DNA of 64,000 bases from GCA-2683135 sp964507445. Its GTDB lineage: Bacteria; Planctomycetota; GCA-002687715. Location: positions 1 through 64,000 of the forward strand of contig CAZDQF010000013.1 in assembly GCA_964507445.1 (NCBI GenBank), in the 5' to 3' direction. Below the pieces are notes generated by a model that was not told the DNA's origin, ran no database searches, and worked only from the letters and a program-made list of their open reading frames with translations. The translations under genes and the position numbers were made by a program. Below are positions 42,484 to 51,512 of this stretch, one piece after another (the stretch's first letter is position 1; the number at the start of each line of letters is the position of its first letter).

Positions 42484-43308
42484 TCAGTAGCTCTCGTTTT
42501 CGGACGGGAAGTCCCCCGCCTTGACGTCGTCGAGGAAGCTGCGGAAGGCCCCCAGCATGGTCTCGGCGACGCTGGCGTAGCGGCGAACGAACCGTGGGTG
42601 GAACTTGGTGTACAAGCCGAGCATGTCGTGGCTCACCAGGATCTGCCCGTCGCACCCCTGCCCCGCCCCGATGCCGATGATCGGGGTCTCGAGTGTGTCC
42701 GTGATCTCCGTGGCCAGGTCCGCGGGCACCTTCTCCAGGACGATGGCGAACACGCCGGCGTCCTGCAGCTCCCGGGCGTCGCGCCGCAGCTGCTGCGCTT
42801 CCAGGTCCTGCGTGGCCCGGACTTCGTAGCTGCCGAATTTGTGGATGGACTGGGGGGTGAGGCCCAGATGTCCCATCACAGGAATGCCCGCGTCCACGAT
42901 CCGCGCGATGGTCGGGCAGATGACGCTCCCACCTTCCAGCTTCACGGCCTCCACGCCGGCGTCCTTGACCATGCGTCCAGCGTTGCGCAGGGCCTCGTCC
43001 GGGTTGACCTGATAGCTCATGAACGGGAGGTCGCCGATCACCAGCGCCCGCTCGACCGCGCGGCTGACGAGCCCGGCGTGGTAGAGCATCTGGTCCATGG
43101 TGACCGGGACCGTCGTGTCCTGACCCTGCACCACGGTGGCCACCGAGTCCCCCACCAGGATCACGTCGATGCCGGCGTCATCGATGAGCCCGGCCATGAG
43201 GTGGTCATAGGCTGTCAGCGCCGTCACCTGCTCGTTGCGCGCCTTCATGCGGCGGAGGCTCTTGGTGGTGACCTTCTTGCGACTGATGGGGCGGGGTTCT
43301 TCTGACAT
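42484..43308 (-). CDS. panB: 3-methyl-2-oxobutanoate hydroxymethyltransferase
   Basis: Makes ketopantoate from alpha-ketoisovalerate and 5,10-methylene-THF, the first step of pantothenate/CoA synthesis. 274 residues from ATG 43308 (GGAGA upstream), the usual length. Family blocks are complete: TALTAYDHLMAGLIDDAGIDVILVGDS, VKLEGG, PVMGHLGLTPQS, VLEKVP (catalytic Glu) and PIIGIGAGQGCDGQ. No other pan genes are next to it; it lies just downstream of no obvious operon partner. Confidence 0.95.
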   Translation of the reverse strand: MSEEPRPISRKKVTTKSLRRMKARNEQVTALTAYDHLMAGLIDDAGIDVILVGDSVATVVQGQDTTVPVTMDQMLYHAGLVSRAVERALVIGDLPFMSYQVNPDEALRNAGRMVKDAGVEAVKLEGGSVICPTIARIVDAGIPVMGHLGLTPQSIHKFGSYEVRATQDLEAQQLRRDARELQDAGVFAIVLEKVPADLATEITDTLETPIIGIGAGQGCDGQILVSHDMLGLYTKFHPRFVRRYASVAETMLGAFRSFLDDVKAGDFPSENESY

Positions 43309-43404
43309 GGGTTGTCTCCGATCGGAACGCCACTCTAACATTGGAGGCTGCGGCGCTCGGGGGTGCTCCGATCGTCCGCGTGGGGCTCTGAGGAGGAGGA
43401 GACC

Positions 43405-44016
43405 GTGAGACGTTCAGGAGCGCCTCGCCCGCTGGTGCTGGGCCCGGACAGGCTCGGCAACTCGGCTGTCTTCGCCGGCGATCGGACTTGCTGGTTCGGA
43501 GTCGGCGATCCTCCCCAGGCCCCCGGAGCGCTTCACCTGGTCGGCGCCGGGGGGACCATACGTAGCGGGCAGGTCGCGCGGGGTAGGCCGGGGGAACTCT
43601 CCGCTGCCGTGACCACCGTGGTGGTCGCGGGCGATCCTGGTGAGGTGGTGGCGCAAGGGGGGGAGGGCCGCCGGCTCGGCTTGCGCGTCGTCCTGGTGGT
43701 GGAGGTGGCCAACTCCGTCGATGAGGAGGCGGCCCTCGCCGTCCACTTTGCCAACCGGGACCCGCTGGTGCGGGTCGCCTTCTTCGGTGTGCGGGCTTTG
43801 CGGTTGTGCCGCGAGCTGGGGCTGACGTGGGTCGGCGCGTGGGGCGACCTGACGGCGTTGGCGGCGCGGTCTTTCGGGCGTGACTTCCGCCTCGGCGCCG
43901 GCGCTGTCGGTGATGTGGTGGTCATGGACGCCGACGGCTCCGTCAGGCACGCGTGCGTAGCTGGCGCTCCTCGGATTCGTGGGGGCGCTTTACAGGCCGA
44001 GGCTTCCATCCGGTAG
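43405..44016 (+). CDS. Unrecognised protein upstream of an ECF sigma factor
   Basis: 203 residues from GTG 43405, chosen because GGAGGAG at 43393-43399 precedes it by 5 nt; the upstream in-frame ATG has no ribosome site. It is rich in Val, Ala, Gly and Arg with alternating beta strands (TTVVVAGD, LRVVLVVEVANS, VVVMDADG), suggesting an alpha/beta sandwich. The Cys/His content is low, and there is no leader or membrane helix. I compared it with 2-phosphosulfolactate phosphatase and found no match. It ends 12 bp before the sigma-factor ATG, so it may be co-expressed with it. Confidence 0.55.
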   Translation: MRRSGAPRPLVLGPDRLGNSAVFAGDRTCWFGVGDPPQAPGALHLVGAGGTIRSGQVARGRPGELSAAVTTVVVAGDPGEVVAQGGEGRRLGLRVVLVVEVANSVDEEAALAVHFANRDPLVRVAFFGVRALRLCRELGLTWVGAWGDLTALAARSFGRDFRLGAGAVGDVVVMDADGSVRHACVAGAPRIRGGALQAEASIR

Positions 44017-44028
44017 GATGGCGCCGCC

Positions 44029-44619
44029 ATGAGTGAAGAGACCATCGACGCAGAGGCTCTGTTGGTTCGCTGGCAAGAAACCGAAGACCCGGAGGATCTT
44101 GATCGACTCCTGCGGGTCGAGATCGATGTGCTCAAGTCCATGCTCCGCGGCCGTGGCGGGCACCTGCCGGACGCCTACGGTGCCAGTGATGTCGCCCACG
44201 AGGCGGTCCTGGGGCTCTTGAACGTCAAGAACCTGCCGAAGTTCGACAGCCCTTCCGCGTTGCGTGGCTATCTCTGGGTGTCCGCGCGGCGTCTGGTGAA
44301 CCTGCGTCTGAAGGACCGCGGTCGGGCACCCCTGCGGCTGGATCAGGTCTCGTCTCAGAACCTGGATGGATTCCTGGCCACAACAGGTGGCATGGATGAG
44401 GCGTTGGACTCCGACAGGAGCGCCGCCATCGATCTGGCCATGAACCTGTTGAGCCCGGCGGAGCGGGACGTCCTGACCCTCGTCTATCTGGATGGCAAGG
44501 CCATCTCGGCGGCGGCGGAGGCCCTCCAGATCACCAAGGACGCTGCCAACATGCGGCTGGTGAGAGCCCGCCGCAATCTCGCCCAGAAGCTGGCGAGCTG
44601 GGCCGAGTTCATCGGCTGA
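44029..44619 (+). CDS. ECF-type sigma factor
   Basis: 196 residues. Region 2 is at about 20-95 (DAYGASDVAHEAVLGLL, SALRGYLWVSARRLVNLRLKDRGR). Region 4 is near 140-190 (LSPAERDVLTLVYLDGKAISAAAEALQITKDAANMRLVRARRNL), a standard helix-turn-helix. It is a distinct lineage from the sigma factor at 21.3 kb, and no kinase or anti-sigma gene adjoins it. The only close partner is the unknown gene 12 bp upstream. Confidence 0.9.
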   Translation: MSEETIDAEALLVRWQETEDPEDLDRLLRVEIDVLKSMLRGRGGHLPDAYGASDVAHEAVLGLLNVKNLPKFDSPSALRGYLWVSARRLVNLRLKDRGRAPLRLDQVSSQNLDGFLATTGGMDEALDSDRSAAIDLAMNLLSPAERDVLTLVYLDGKAISAAAEALQITKDAANMRLVRARRNLAQKLASWAEFIG

Positions 44620-44635
44620 CTGGCGCCCTGAGTCC

Positions 44636-46636
44636 CTATCGCCGGGTCGGTTTGTCCGGTCCGCACCATGCGTTGCCGACGCATAATCCGTGGGCTCCGC
44701 TCGGTCCCGAGTCCGGCGTCACGGGGCCGGCTTCGTAGTCCAGGTCAAGCTGCAGGGCGGTGTGCTCGTCCGCCGTGAAGGTCCGGCCAGGCTGAAAGTT
44801 GTCCTTGTACCGGGCAGTGGACGACACCCGCACGGCGTCCACCCGGCCGGTCAGGTGATCCACGGGTTGACCTGAGCGATCCGGGTCGGCGCCGATGAAG
44901 AGCGGGTGGTTGTTGGTCTTGCGTCGGCCTTGTCCCGGAGCCGTCGCCACCATTTTCCCATCGATGAACAGGCGCGCGACTTTCCCGTCGTAGACTCCTG
45001 CCACGTGATGCCAGCGGCCCGTCTGGAGCCTCGCGGACGAGGGCGCGCGGACCTTCACATAGGCGTCGCCGAGGAAGACGTCGAAGAGAGGTCGGCCGTC
45101 GTTCAAGAAGAGGCCGTACTCCGAGGACTCGGTCTTGGTGACGAACGGACGTCGGCCGGACAGGTCATCAGCGCACACCCAGCCCTCCACCGTGAGGGCC
45201 CCTTGAGGGAGCGAGGCAACGGCTGACTCCACCCGGACGCAGGATCGTCCGTCCAGATGGAGCACCCCGGCCTGTGTGACCACGGGCAGTGTCTCGGATG
45301 CTATGTCGAAGGCAATGGCGTGGGTGCGTTGACGTGTGGAAATGCGCAATCCGTCGCCCAGCCAGTCGGCGACCTCCGTGAACACGGGAGCCTGAAACCT
45401 CCCCATGCCACGAGGGCCGCGCTCGTAGCGGAACCCGATGTCCCGGTTGCCGCCGGGGGGAACCGTCAGGTGAGCGTGGTCCGGGCTCAACGCGAATCCG
45501 CTGCCCTTCGCGTCCGGGGTGAGGGTGAACTCCACGGCGTGCTTCGCTGGGTTCCGCAGGGTCAGCCTCAGGGTGCCCGTGGCGCTGCCGTCAGCGCTCA
45601 GGACGATGGGGGTGCCGTCGTAGGACGCGGGTCGGTCCTCGAGCGCGGCCACGTCCGCCTTCAACTCCTGGGTCACCGCTTTCGGGTCCATGACCGCGCC
45701 GATGGGGAGCGTTGACACGGAGATCCGCCCCGTGCCCCGGACCGTGACGACGTCCAGGTGATGGACGTAACCGAGCAGAGACTCGGAGTGGGAGTAACCC
45801 GGCTCGGAGAGCTGCGTCGCTCTCGAGTTCGCCCCGGTCGTGGCCAGGGTGAAGTACTGGATCGGCCGCCCTCCGCTCGGTCGCCGCGCCTCGGCGTAAT
45901 GGAGTCGGTGGATGTGGCCGGCGAAGACGGCGGTGACGTTGCCCGCGTCCAGGAGTCTTCGTTCCACGTCCTGCCAGTCGCTGTGGGGGTATCGGTTCTT
46001 GATCCACCTGGGGTGGTGAACGAAGACGAACACGTGTTCGAACCCGCTGGTCTTCTTCAGGGTCGCGCTGAGCCACTGCTTCTGCTCGGCGCTCATCCGC
46101 TGTCCCCCGGGGACTCCGTAGTGTTTGCGCCCGAAGACCGGGTCGGTCTCGTCCGTGTAGAGGACGATGAAGGCCGCGGTCTTGTGAGCGAACCAGTACC
46201 AGAGCGGTCCGAAGTGGGTCTCGTAGTGCTGGTCGTGCTCCAGCTCGGGCCGCTCTTCCTCCCCCTTGGTGCGGCGCCAGAAGGTGTCGTGGTTTCCTGC
46301 GACCGGGTACCAGGGCATACGGAGCTTGCTCATCACGGAGTGGTACTCGCGCATCTGCGCCATCCACTCCGGGGTCTCGTTGTAGCCGTTGATGAGATCC
46401 CCCACGGTCATCACGATGTCCGGGTCGAGCAGGTTCGCGTCACGGACGGCCTGCTGGAGCACCGTGATCCCCTCCGCCGGTCCGCCGGTTCGGTCGCCGA
46501 ACACGACGAAGTGCCAGACGCCGTCCTCCTTGGGGCGGGGGAGCTTCTTGGTCCCGGTCCGGTTGGTGTGGACGTGTTGTGCGACCGCCACGTCGGCGAG
46601 CACGAGGATCAGGAGGCAGGGGAGGATGTGTCGCAT
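44636..46636 (-). CDS. Exported metallophosphoesterase with LamG-like C-terminal domain
   Basis: 666 residues with a signal peptide (MRHILPCLLILVLADVAVA). Calcineurin-type metal motifs in order: GDRTGG (~48), GDLINGYN (~79), GNHDTFW (~113), VHHPRW (~206) and GHIHRL (~236). A beta-sandwich spacer follows, then a concanavalin/LamG-like domain at about 455-640 (RWHHVAGVYDGKVARLFIDGK), a carbohydrate-binding fold. It likely cleaves an extracellular phosphodiester or phosphomonoester attached to a polymer (inference). Confidence 0.9.
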   Translation of the reverse strand: MRHILPCLLILVLADVAVAQHVHTNRTGTKKLPRPKEDGVWHFVVFGDRTGGPAEGITVLQQAVRDANLLDPDIVMTVGDLINGYNETPEWMAQMREYHSVMSKLRMPWYPVAGNHDTFWRRTKGEEERPELEHDQHYETHFGPLWYWFAHKTAAFIVLYTDETDPVFGRKHYGVPGGQRMSAEQKQWLSATLKKTSGFEHVFVFVHHPRWIKNRYPHSDWQDVERRLLDAGNVTAVFAGHIHRLHYAEARRPSGGRPIQYFTLATTGANSRATQLSEPGYSHSESLLGYVHHLDVVTVRGTGRISVSTLPIGAVMDPKAVTQELKADVAALEDRPASYDGTPIVLSADGSATGTLRLTLRNPAKHAVEFTLTPDAKGSGFALSPDHAHLTVPPGGNRDIGFRYERGPRGMGRFQAPVFTEVADWLGDGLRISTRQRTHAIAFDIASETLPVVTQAGVLHLDGRSCVRVESAVASLPQGALTVEGWVCADDLSGRRPFVTKTESSEYGLFLNDGRPLFDVFLGDAYVKVRAPSSARLQTGRWHHVAGVYDGKVARLFIDGKMVATAPGQGRRKTNNHPLFIGADPDRSGQPVDHLTGRVDAVRVSSTARYKDNFQPGRTFTADEHTALQLDLDYEAGPVTPDSGPSGAHGLCVGNAWCGPDKPTRR

Positions 46637-46709
46637 GGGCCCATGATACGGGGGGCCGCGTTGGGTGGCGGCGGCGAGGGCGTGGTCACGTCCACCGCCT
46701 GACGGGCGG

Positions 46710-47213
46710 TCACGCGGAGCCGCGGAGAGCGAAGTCCGCCACGGAGTACCAGTCCTCCACCGGTCCCTCGGTGGACCACAGCTGAAGCGAGGAGGCCGTG
46801 AACTCCCTCAGCGGTGGTGAACTCAACTCCAGCGCCAGCGCCTGCTGTCGGTCGTCCGTCAGGTGGCCGTAGAGCAGGCTGAGGTGGGGGGTCCAGGGAG
46901 CGCGAACATCCAGGGATGCGCGGACGCGTTCCAGGGTGGCCGAGGTTCGGATGCGATAGTAGACGCACGTGAACCAGTGCTCGCTGGTCGAGCAGGGGCC
47001 GAGTTGTAGTGCGAGGGGGGCGTGTGCGTCGGCCACCGCCCCGACCAGACGGGTCAACTCCCCGGGTTCGCCCTCGAGGCTCCCAGCGATGGTCACGTGG
47101 GGAGGGAAGGATGGAGTCCCTTCCCGGGTCGCCAGACGGGCTATGAGGCGGGCCAGAGGTTCGCGCGCGGAACGGCTCGGCACCGCCCATACCGAGTGTC
47201 CGCGCGCTCTCAT
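46710..47213 (-). CDS. 2H-phosphoesterase, cyclic-phosphodiesterase-like
   Basis: 167 residues with the two catalytic HxT/S motifs of the 2H superfamily: PHVT (His39, Thr41) and PHLS (His110, Ser112). The N-terminal HSVWAVP block and GTPSFPPHVTIAGS resemble plant/bacterial cyclic nucleotide phosphodiesterases that open ADP-ribose 1''-2'' cyclic phosphate or 2',3'-cyclic phosphates. A 2'-5' RNA ligase-like role is the alternative. It is a single gene following KamA in the same direction with a 37-bp gap. Confidence 0.82.
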   Translation of the reverse strand: MRARGHSVWAVPSRSAREPLARLIARLATREGTPSFPPHVTIAGSLEGEPGELTRLVGAVADAHAPLALQLGPCSTSEHWFTCVYYRIRTSATLERVRASLDVRAPWTPHLSLLYGHLTDDRQQALALELSSPPLREFTASSLQLWSTEGPVEDWYSVADFALRGSA

Positions 47214-47250
47214 GGAGAGTCCGCCCGCTCCATCGTCTCTCGGGCTACGG

Positions 47251-48603
47251 CTACACCTCTTCGGCGACGGCCTTCGATTCCGTCAGCCGTCGCATCTCGG
47301 AGTCGAAGAAGAACTCGCGTTCGCCGAACGCTGGTCTCAGATCGTCCAACCAGGTTGCGTTGGGGTCGAACCTGGCGAAGAACGGCCGATTCACCCAGCT
47401 CGAGTTCCTGCCCTGCACGAACCTGAGAGAGAAGACATCCTCACCCGCGATGCGGGTGATGCCGTCCACCAGGACCTTGCCCGGTGTTGCGGACATGGAC
47501 GGGCCGCGCACCGTGCGCTCCAGACCGGAGCAGCGTTCGAGGGCCCGGGTGAAGATGCGGTAGGCGCGGGCGAGGGGGACTTCGAAGTAGTTCTTCGCGC
47601 CGGTGTCGCGCTCCACGAACATGTAGTAGGGGACCGCACCCAGCCGCACCTGGGCCTTCCACATTTCGGCCCAGACCCGATGGCTGTCGTTGACGTGCCT
47701 GATGAGGGGCGCCTGGCACCGGACGGTGGCGCCCGTGTCAACGACGCGGCGAACCGCCTCTTGGGCCACTTCAGGTTCCAGCTCTCGAGGGTGGCTGCAA
47801 TGAGCCATGAGGGCGAGGTTCTTGCCGGCGACTCTCACCTCTTCGAACAGCTTGAGCAGGTCTTCCGCGTCCTCGCCGTGAGTGAACCGGTAGGGCCAGA
47901 ACGCCAGGGCCTTGGTCCCGATCCTGATGCTGGTGATGTGATCGAGGCCGCCGCTCTTCAGGAGCGGTTCGATGTAACGACGCAGCAGCGGGGTCTTCAT
48001 GATCAGCGGGTCGCCGCCGGTGATCAGGACGCTGGTGACCTCCTTGTGCTGACGCAGGTAGTTGACCAGCTGGGAGGACTCCCGGGCGGCGAACTTCAGG
48101 TCTCCGATACCGACGAACTGAGCCCAGCGGAAGCAGTAGGAGCAGTAGGCGTGGCAGGTCTGGCCGGCGCTGGGGAAGAACAGCACCGTTTGCTTGTACT
48201 TGTGCTGAATACCCTCGGTCGGTTGGGAGTCGACCTGGGGGACGTTCAATTCCAGCTGCCCGGCGGGGTGGGGGTTGAGGCGAGCCTGGATCTTCCTGGC
48301 TTCGGCCTTGATCCGGTCTTCCGAGGCCCCGGCGTGGACCAGGTCCAACATGCGATGAAGGTCCGGTTTCTCGAGCATGCCGGCCTGGGGGAAGGTCAGC
48401 TGGTAGATGGGGTCGCCGGGGACGTCGTCCCAGTCGATCAGCCGCTCCATCACGTGATTGTTGACCCGGAAAGGCAGCACCGCCGAGACGGCCCTCATGG
48501 TCAGCCGGTCCTCCTCCGAGAGGCGTTGCATCTGCGGGAGCTGGTCCAGGTCTCGTCGTGTGTAGGCCCGGTAGGTGGGGGCAGATTCCGGTGAGTTCAC
48601 CAT
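47251..48603 (-). CDS. KamA-family radical SAM amino acid 2,3-aminomutase
   Basis: 450 residues from ATG 48603. The radical-SAM cluster is CHAYCSYCFRW (Cys150, Cys154, Cys157). TGGDP follows at ~209, and the PLP Lys is likely within SATPGKVLVDG (~378). It is longer and more divergent than Clostridium lysine 2,3-aminomutase; whether it acts on lysine, glutamate or another amino acid (for example to make an osmolyte beta-amino acid) cannot be read from sequence. It does not have the short EpmB form. Upstream is a 332-bp divergent promoter region. Confidence 0.88.
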   Translation of the reverse strand: MVNSPESAPTYRAYTRRDLDQLPQMQRLSEEDRLTMRAVSAVLPFRVNNHVMERLIDWDDVPGDPIYQLTFPQAGMLEKPDLHRMLDLVHAGASEDRIKAEARKIQARLNPHPAGQLELNVPQVDSQPTEGIQHKYKQTVLFFPSAGQTCHAYCSYCFRWAQFVGIGDLKFAARESSQLVNYLRQHKEVTSVLITGGDPLIMKTPLLRRYIEPLLKSGGLDHITSIRIGTKALAFWPYRFTHGEDAEDLLKLFEEVRVAGKNLALMAHCSHPRELEPEVAQEAVRRVVDTGATVRCQAPLIRHVNDSHRVWAEMWKAQVRLGAVPYYMFVERDTGAKNYFEVPLARAYRIFTRALERCSGLERTVRGPSMSATPGKVLVDGITRIAGEDVFSLRFVQGRNSSWVNRPFFARFDPNATWLDDLRPAFGEREFFFDSEMRRLTESKAVAEEV

Positions 48604-48935
48604 CGACAATTCACTCCTGAACGGGGTGGAGCCGCGGTCGGGTTCCCGCGGCCTGTTGATCGAGCCCTCAGCGATCTTCGGGCGGGGGCTCTTGCGCACC
48701 GAGCGGCCTGGCGAACTCTTCACGCCTTCTTCTGTGCGTGGCTCGCCGCACCGACGTGACACGCCGGCAGCCTGCCCGGGTTCGACCCTTCATTCGGGCC
48801 TGTCAGACAGTAATTCCATGGTAACCAAGGGCTTAGAAACGTCAATTCGCCCAGGGGCCGGACGTGTAGCATGAGGCGAACTGCTGATCCCACAGAGACT
48901 TGTGGAACCCGCGTCCCGCCTTCGGAGACTCAATT
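48604..48935. other. 332-bp divergent intergenic region
   Basis: Separates the kamA-type gene (leftward) from the S41-like gene (rightward) and must hold both promoters. The part around 48810-48860 is noticeably less GC-rich than the flanks. I find no gene, no RNA gene and no convincing riboswitch or operator repeat. Confidence 0.6.
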
Positions 48936-50147
48936 ATGCGACTGCAGCTACCTCTTCTCGTGCTCCTCTCATGCTGCCTTTCGGCGCAGGAACGGGTCGA
49001 GTCCTGGCGTCAGGATGTGCGGTTCCTGGCCCAGGAGCTGCCGAAGCTGCACAAGGACCCGTTCACCGTCATTGACGAGAAAGCCTGGCGGGAGCAGGTG
49101 AACAGGTTCGAGGCGAGTCTGGGCGACCTGGACGGCGTGGTGGGGTTCGAGATCGGATTGATGAAGCTGGTGGCGCTGTTGGGGGACAGCCACACCAACG
49201 TCGTGACCGAGACCGTCTTCTCCGATGATCTCCTGCCCCTGGCCATGCACTGGTTCTCCGATGGCCTCCATGTCCTCAAGGCGCCCCGTGGGCACCAGGA
49301 CATGCTCGGAGGCAAGGTCTTGACCGTCGGCGGCGTGAGCCTGGAAGAGGTGGTGCGTCGCCTGGGCACGGTTCGGGTGTTCGACAACCGGTCGAGCGTT
49401 CTGGCCCAGGCTCCCAGTCTGCTTCGGGCGGCGCGCCTCCTCGCGGCGCTCGGGGTGAAGGTGGAGGAGAACTCCGTGACGTTCGAGCTGGAGCAGCGTG
49501 GCGAGCGCTCTCGTCACACCGTCAAGGTCGGTGGGTTCGGCCCGTTCCCTGCTCACCGCAGGCCGAAGCGAGGGCACGTGACCGCTCGGCGGTCGGACCG
49601 CTGGCATCATCACAAGTTCCTCGAGGACTCCGGGATCCTCTACGTACAGTACAACCGGTGCGCTACCGGGACCCAGCACGACCTGGGCAAGTTCATCAAG
49701 ACGCTGACGACCCTCTGTGAGTCGGGCGACGTCAAGGCCATCGTGTTCGACGTGCAGTACAACGGCGGCGGGAACTCCATGCTGGGCGATCGCATGTTCG
49801 CGCGGCTGTCTCGCCACCCGCCCATGCGGCAGGTCCGGAACGTCTTCTGTGTCATCGGGCGCCGCACCTTCAGCTCTGCGATCCTCAACGCGGAGACCCT
49901 GAAGCGCCGCTACGGGGCCGTGCTCGTAGGGGAGCCTACCGGAGGCAGTCCCAACCATTTCGGTGAGGTGCGCTCCTTCCAGCTGCCGGTGTCCAAGCTG
50001 GAGGTGCGTTACTCCACGAAGCGATTCGTTCGAGGGGCTCCCGGGGCCAGAACGGTGAAGCCGGATCACCTGGTCTCTCAGTCCTACGCCGACTATGTGA
50101 TCGGTCGTGATGCGGTGCTGGAGAAGGTGCGCATGCTGATGCGCTGA
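48936..50147 (+). CDS. Exported S41-type (C-terminal-processing-like) peptidase
   Basis: 403 residues from ATG 48936, which begins a signal peptide (MRLQLPLLVLLSCCLSAQ). An N-terminal helical part has ALLGDSHTNV (~86), a PDZ-like central segment includes GGKVLTVGGVSLEEVV (~125), and the S41 catalytic domain has FDVQYNGGGNS (~270) and RRTFSSAIL (~310; Ser nucleophile), then LVGEPTGGSPNHFGE. The order matches tricorn/CPP-like S41 proteases. A catalytic Lys is not obvious, so activity is likely but not certain. Confidence 0.82.
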   Translation: MRLQLPLLVLLSCCLSAQERVESWRQDVRFLAQELPKLHKDPFTVIDEKAWREQVNRFEASLGDLDGVVGFEIGLMKLVALLGDSHTNVVTETVFSDDLLPLAMHWFSDGLHVLKAPRGHQDMLGGKVLTVGGVSLEEVVRRLGTVRVFDNRSSVLAQAPSLLRAARLLAALGVKVEENSVTFELEQRGERSRHTVKVGGFGPFPAHRRPKRGHVTARRSDRWHHHKFLEDSGILYVQYNRCATGTQHDLGKFIKTLTTLCESGDVKAIVFDVQYNGGGNSMLGDRMFARLSRHPPMRQVRNVFCVIGRRTFSSAILNAETLKRRYGAVLVGEPTGGSPNHFGEVRSFQLPVSKLEVRYSTKRFVRGAPGARTVKPDHLVSQSYADYVIGRDAVLEKVRMLMR

Positions 50148-50176
50148 CAGCCCCTGGCCGGGACCCAGAGACCTGC

Positions 50177-50677
50177 TCAACCGTGATCCGGGTTGGCGTT
50201 GATTGGACCTGCGAATAGCGCCCTGAGGTACCGGGAGGCCAGGGCGTAGACCCCGGGGGCGGAGCTCTCTCGGGGGCCCGCCACGTTGAGGGTGCCCACG
50301 GTCCCTGACTCGAGCCAGGCACGGGCACGATCCACGGACCTCTCCGGGCGTTCCAGCCGGACCACCAACAGCGGCTTGCCTCGCCGTCGGGCGATGTCGA
50401 TGGTCAGGGCCGTACCGTCCTGAGGTTCCCCGACGGTGAGCACCAGGGTGGCGTCGGCGGCCAGGACGTTGCGCTCGGTCCTGTCCTCGTAACGGGGAGA
50501 GGGGAGCTCGGACAGCGGATAGTCGGCGGGGATGGGGCCGTCTTCCGCCCGTCTCCCGCTGGGGCAGAACCCCCCACATGGAAGGCCGAGGGAGAGGGCG
50601 ACGTCCAGGGCCGCACGATCAACTCCGGTCTGCCCGCCCGATATGATCCGCAGCGGACGCCCCTCAGGTGGGGGCAT
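50177..50677 (-). CDS. Putative molybdenum-carrier / LOG-like Rossmann protein
   Basis: 166 residues. It opens with IISGGQTGVDRAALDVAL, the signature of the 'putative molybdenum carrier' family (SLOG/Rossmann superfamily). ATLVLTVGEPQDGTALTIDIARRRGKPLLVV forms the second half, and GTLNVAGPRESSAPGVY follows. Metal or nucleotide carriage is the family annotation, not proven. It overlaps the preceding gene by 14 bp, making it the last gene of the leftward operon that starts at 52465. Confidence 0.82.
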   Translation of the reverse strand: MPPPEGRPLRIISGGQTGVDRAALDVALSLGLPCGGFCPSGRRAEDGPIPADYPLSELPSPRYEDRTERNVLAADATLVLTVGEPQDGTALTIDIARRRGKPLLVVRLERPERSVDRARAWLESGTVGTLNVAGPRESSAPGVYALASRYLRALFAGPINANPDHG

Positions 50678-50993
50678 GGAGGATGTCGATGTGGGCGCCG
50701 GGTTCCAGCGTCAGCGCACCGAACACATGGTGCGCGTCTTCGTCGCCGTCCTTCTCCAGCTCCACGGTCAGCGCCTTGATGGCCCACGGGGCCGAGTCTG
50801 AACCGAGCAGCAGGCACTCCCGGGTCAGCCCGCCGATGAAGAACTCCCCTTCGTAGGTCTCACCCGGGCCGGTGCCCCCGGAGATCCGATTGAGGGGGTG
50901 AGCGCTGCCATTGACGCGGATCGTCACGGGGCCTTCGTGGCCATCCGCGCCGGTGGTGACGGCGATGCGCAGGAGCTCGACGCGGCCGCTCAC
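50664..50993 (-). CDS. Small beta-sandwich protein, PLAT-like, unknown
   Basis: 109 residues from GTG 50993, 4 nt after the previous gene's stop and with GGGAG in front; the upstream ATG lies inside the preceding gene. Strand-rich sequence (VELLRIAVTTGADGHEGPVTIRVNG, ALTVELEKDGDED, LEPGAHIDIL) resembles a PLAT/LH2-type sandwich. There are no catalytic residues, leader or membrane helix. It overlaps the molybdenum-carrier-like gene by 14 bp. Confidence 0.6.
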   Translation of the reverse strand: MSGRVELLRIAVTTGADGHEGPVTIRVNGSAHPLNRISGGTGPGETYEGEFFIGGLTRECLLLGSDSAPWAIKALTVELEKDGDEDAHHVFGALTLEPGAHIDILHAPT

Positions 50994-50997
50994 CGGC

Positions 50998-51459
50998 TCA
51001 CTCCCACTCCACCGCGCCGTCGGGCAGCCAGTAGACAATCAACATGCTCCCGTTCTCCACCGTGGGGGTGTGGGTGGAGCCCGGCGGCAGGACCATCCAG
51101 GTGCTGCGTCGACCGTCGAAGATGGCAGTGTCGTCGTCATGGAAGCAGAGGCACACCTCGCCGTTGGTGTGGGTGTGGCGCGGTCCGGAGCTGTCTCTCA
51201 TGTACACCGCATCTATGGAGCAGCCGGCAACATCTGCCTCCGGTTTGACCATCCGTGAGAACCTCATCCCGTCTTCACCGCGGTGGCAGATGCGGCCCGC
51301 ATCGACCCCGGCCCTGGTGTGGGACTCCATGGCCTGCACCGCTGTGCCCGTTGACGGGAACGCGGCTTCGAGCGCTGCTTCAGCGGCCTCCGTGTCGTTC
51401 AGGTCGAGGGTCTCTACCAGTCGGGAAACCGGTTCAAGCAGAGGGTAGAGGTCGTCCAT
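50998..51459 (-). CDS. DUF4863 / 4-hydroxylaminobenzoate lyase-like cupin protein
   Basis: 153 residues. Helical N-terminus, then a cupin-like beta domain with RHTHTNGEVCLCFHDDD (~93-109) and LPPGSTHTPTVENGSMLIVYWLPDGAVEW at the end, matching my recollection of DUF4863/PnbB (p-hydroxylaminobenzoate lyase). The paired His in HTHTNGE would bind a metal. The physiological substrate is unknown; no nitrobenzoate catabolic genes adjoin. It follows the DUF971 gene after 53 bp. Confidence 0.62.
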   Translation of the reverse strand: MDDLYPLLEPVSRLVETLDLNDTEAAEAALEAAFPSTGTAVQAMESHTRAGVDAGRICHRGEDGMRFSRMVKPEADVAGCSIDAVYMRDSSGPRHTHTNGEVCLCFHDDDTAIFDGRRSTWMVLPPGSTHTPTVENGSMLIVYWLPDGAVEWE

Positions 51460-51512
51460 GGTGTGCTCCAGATCCGTTGGGACCGAAGTCTATGGACTGT
51501 CCGAGAGGGCGT

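Noticed and set aside
43405..44016. 2-phosphosulfolactate phosphatase (ComB)
   Set aside because: The sequence does not contain the family's DVLRATTT-like start or TTTNGT block.
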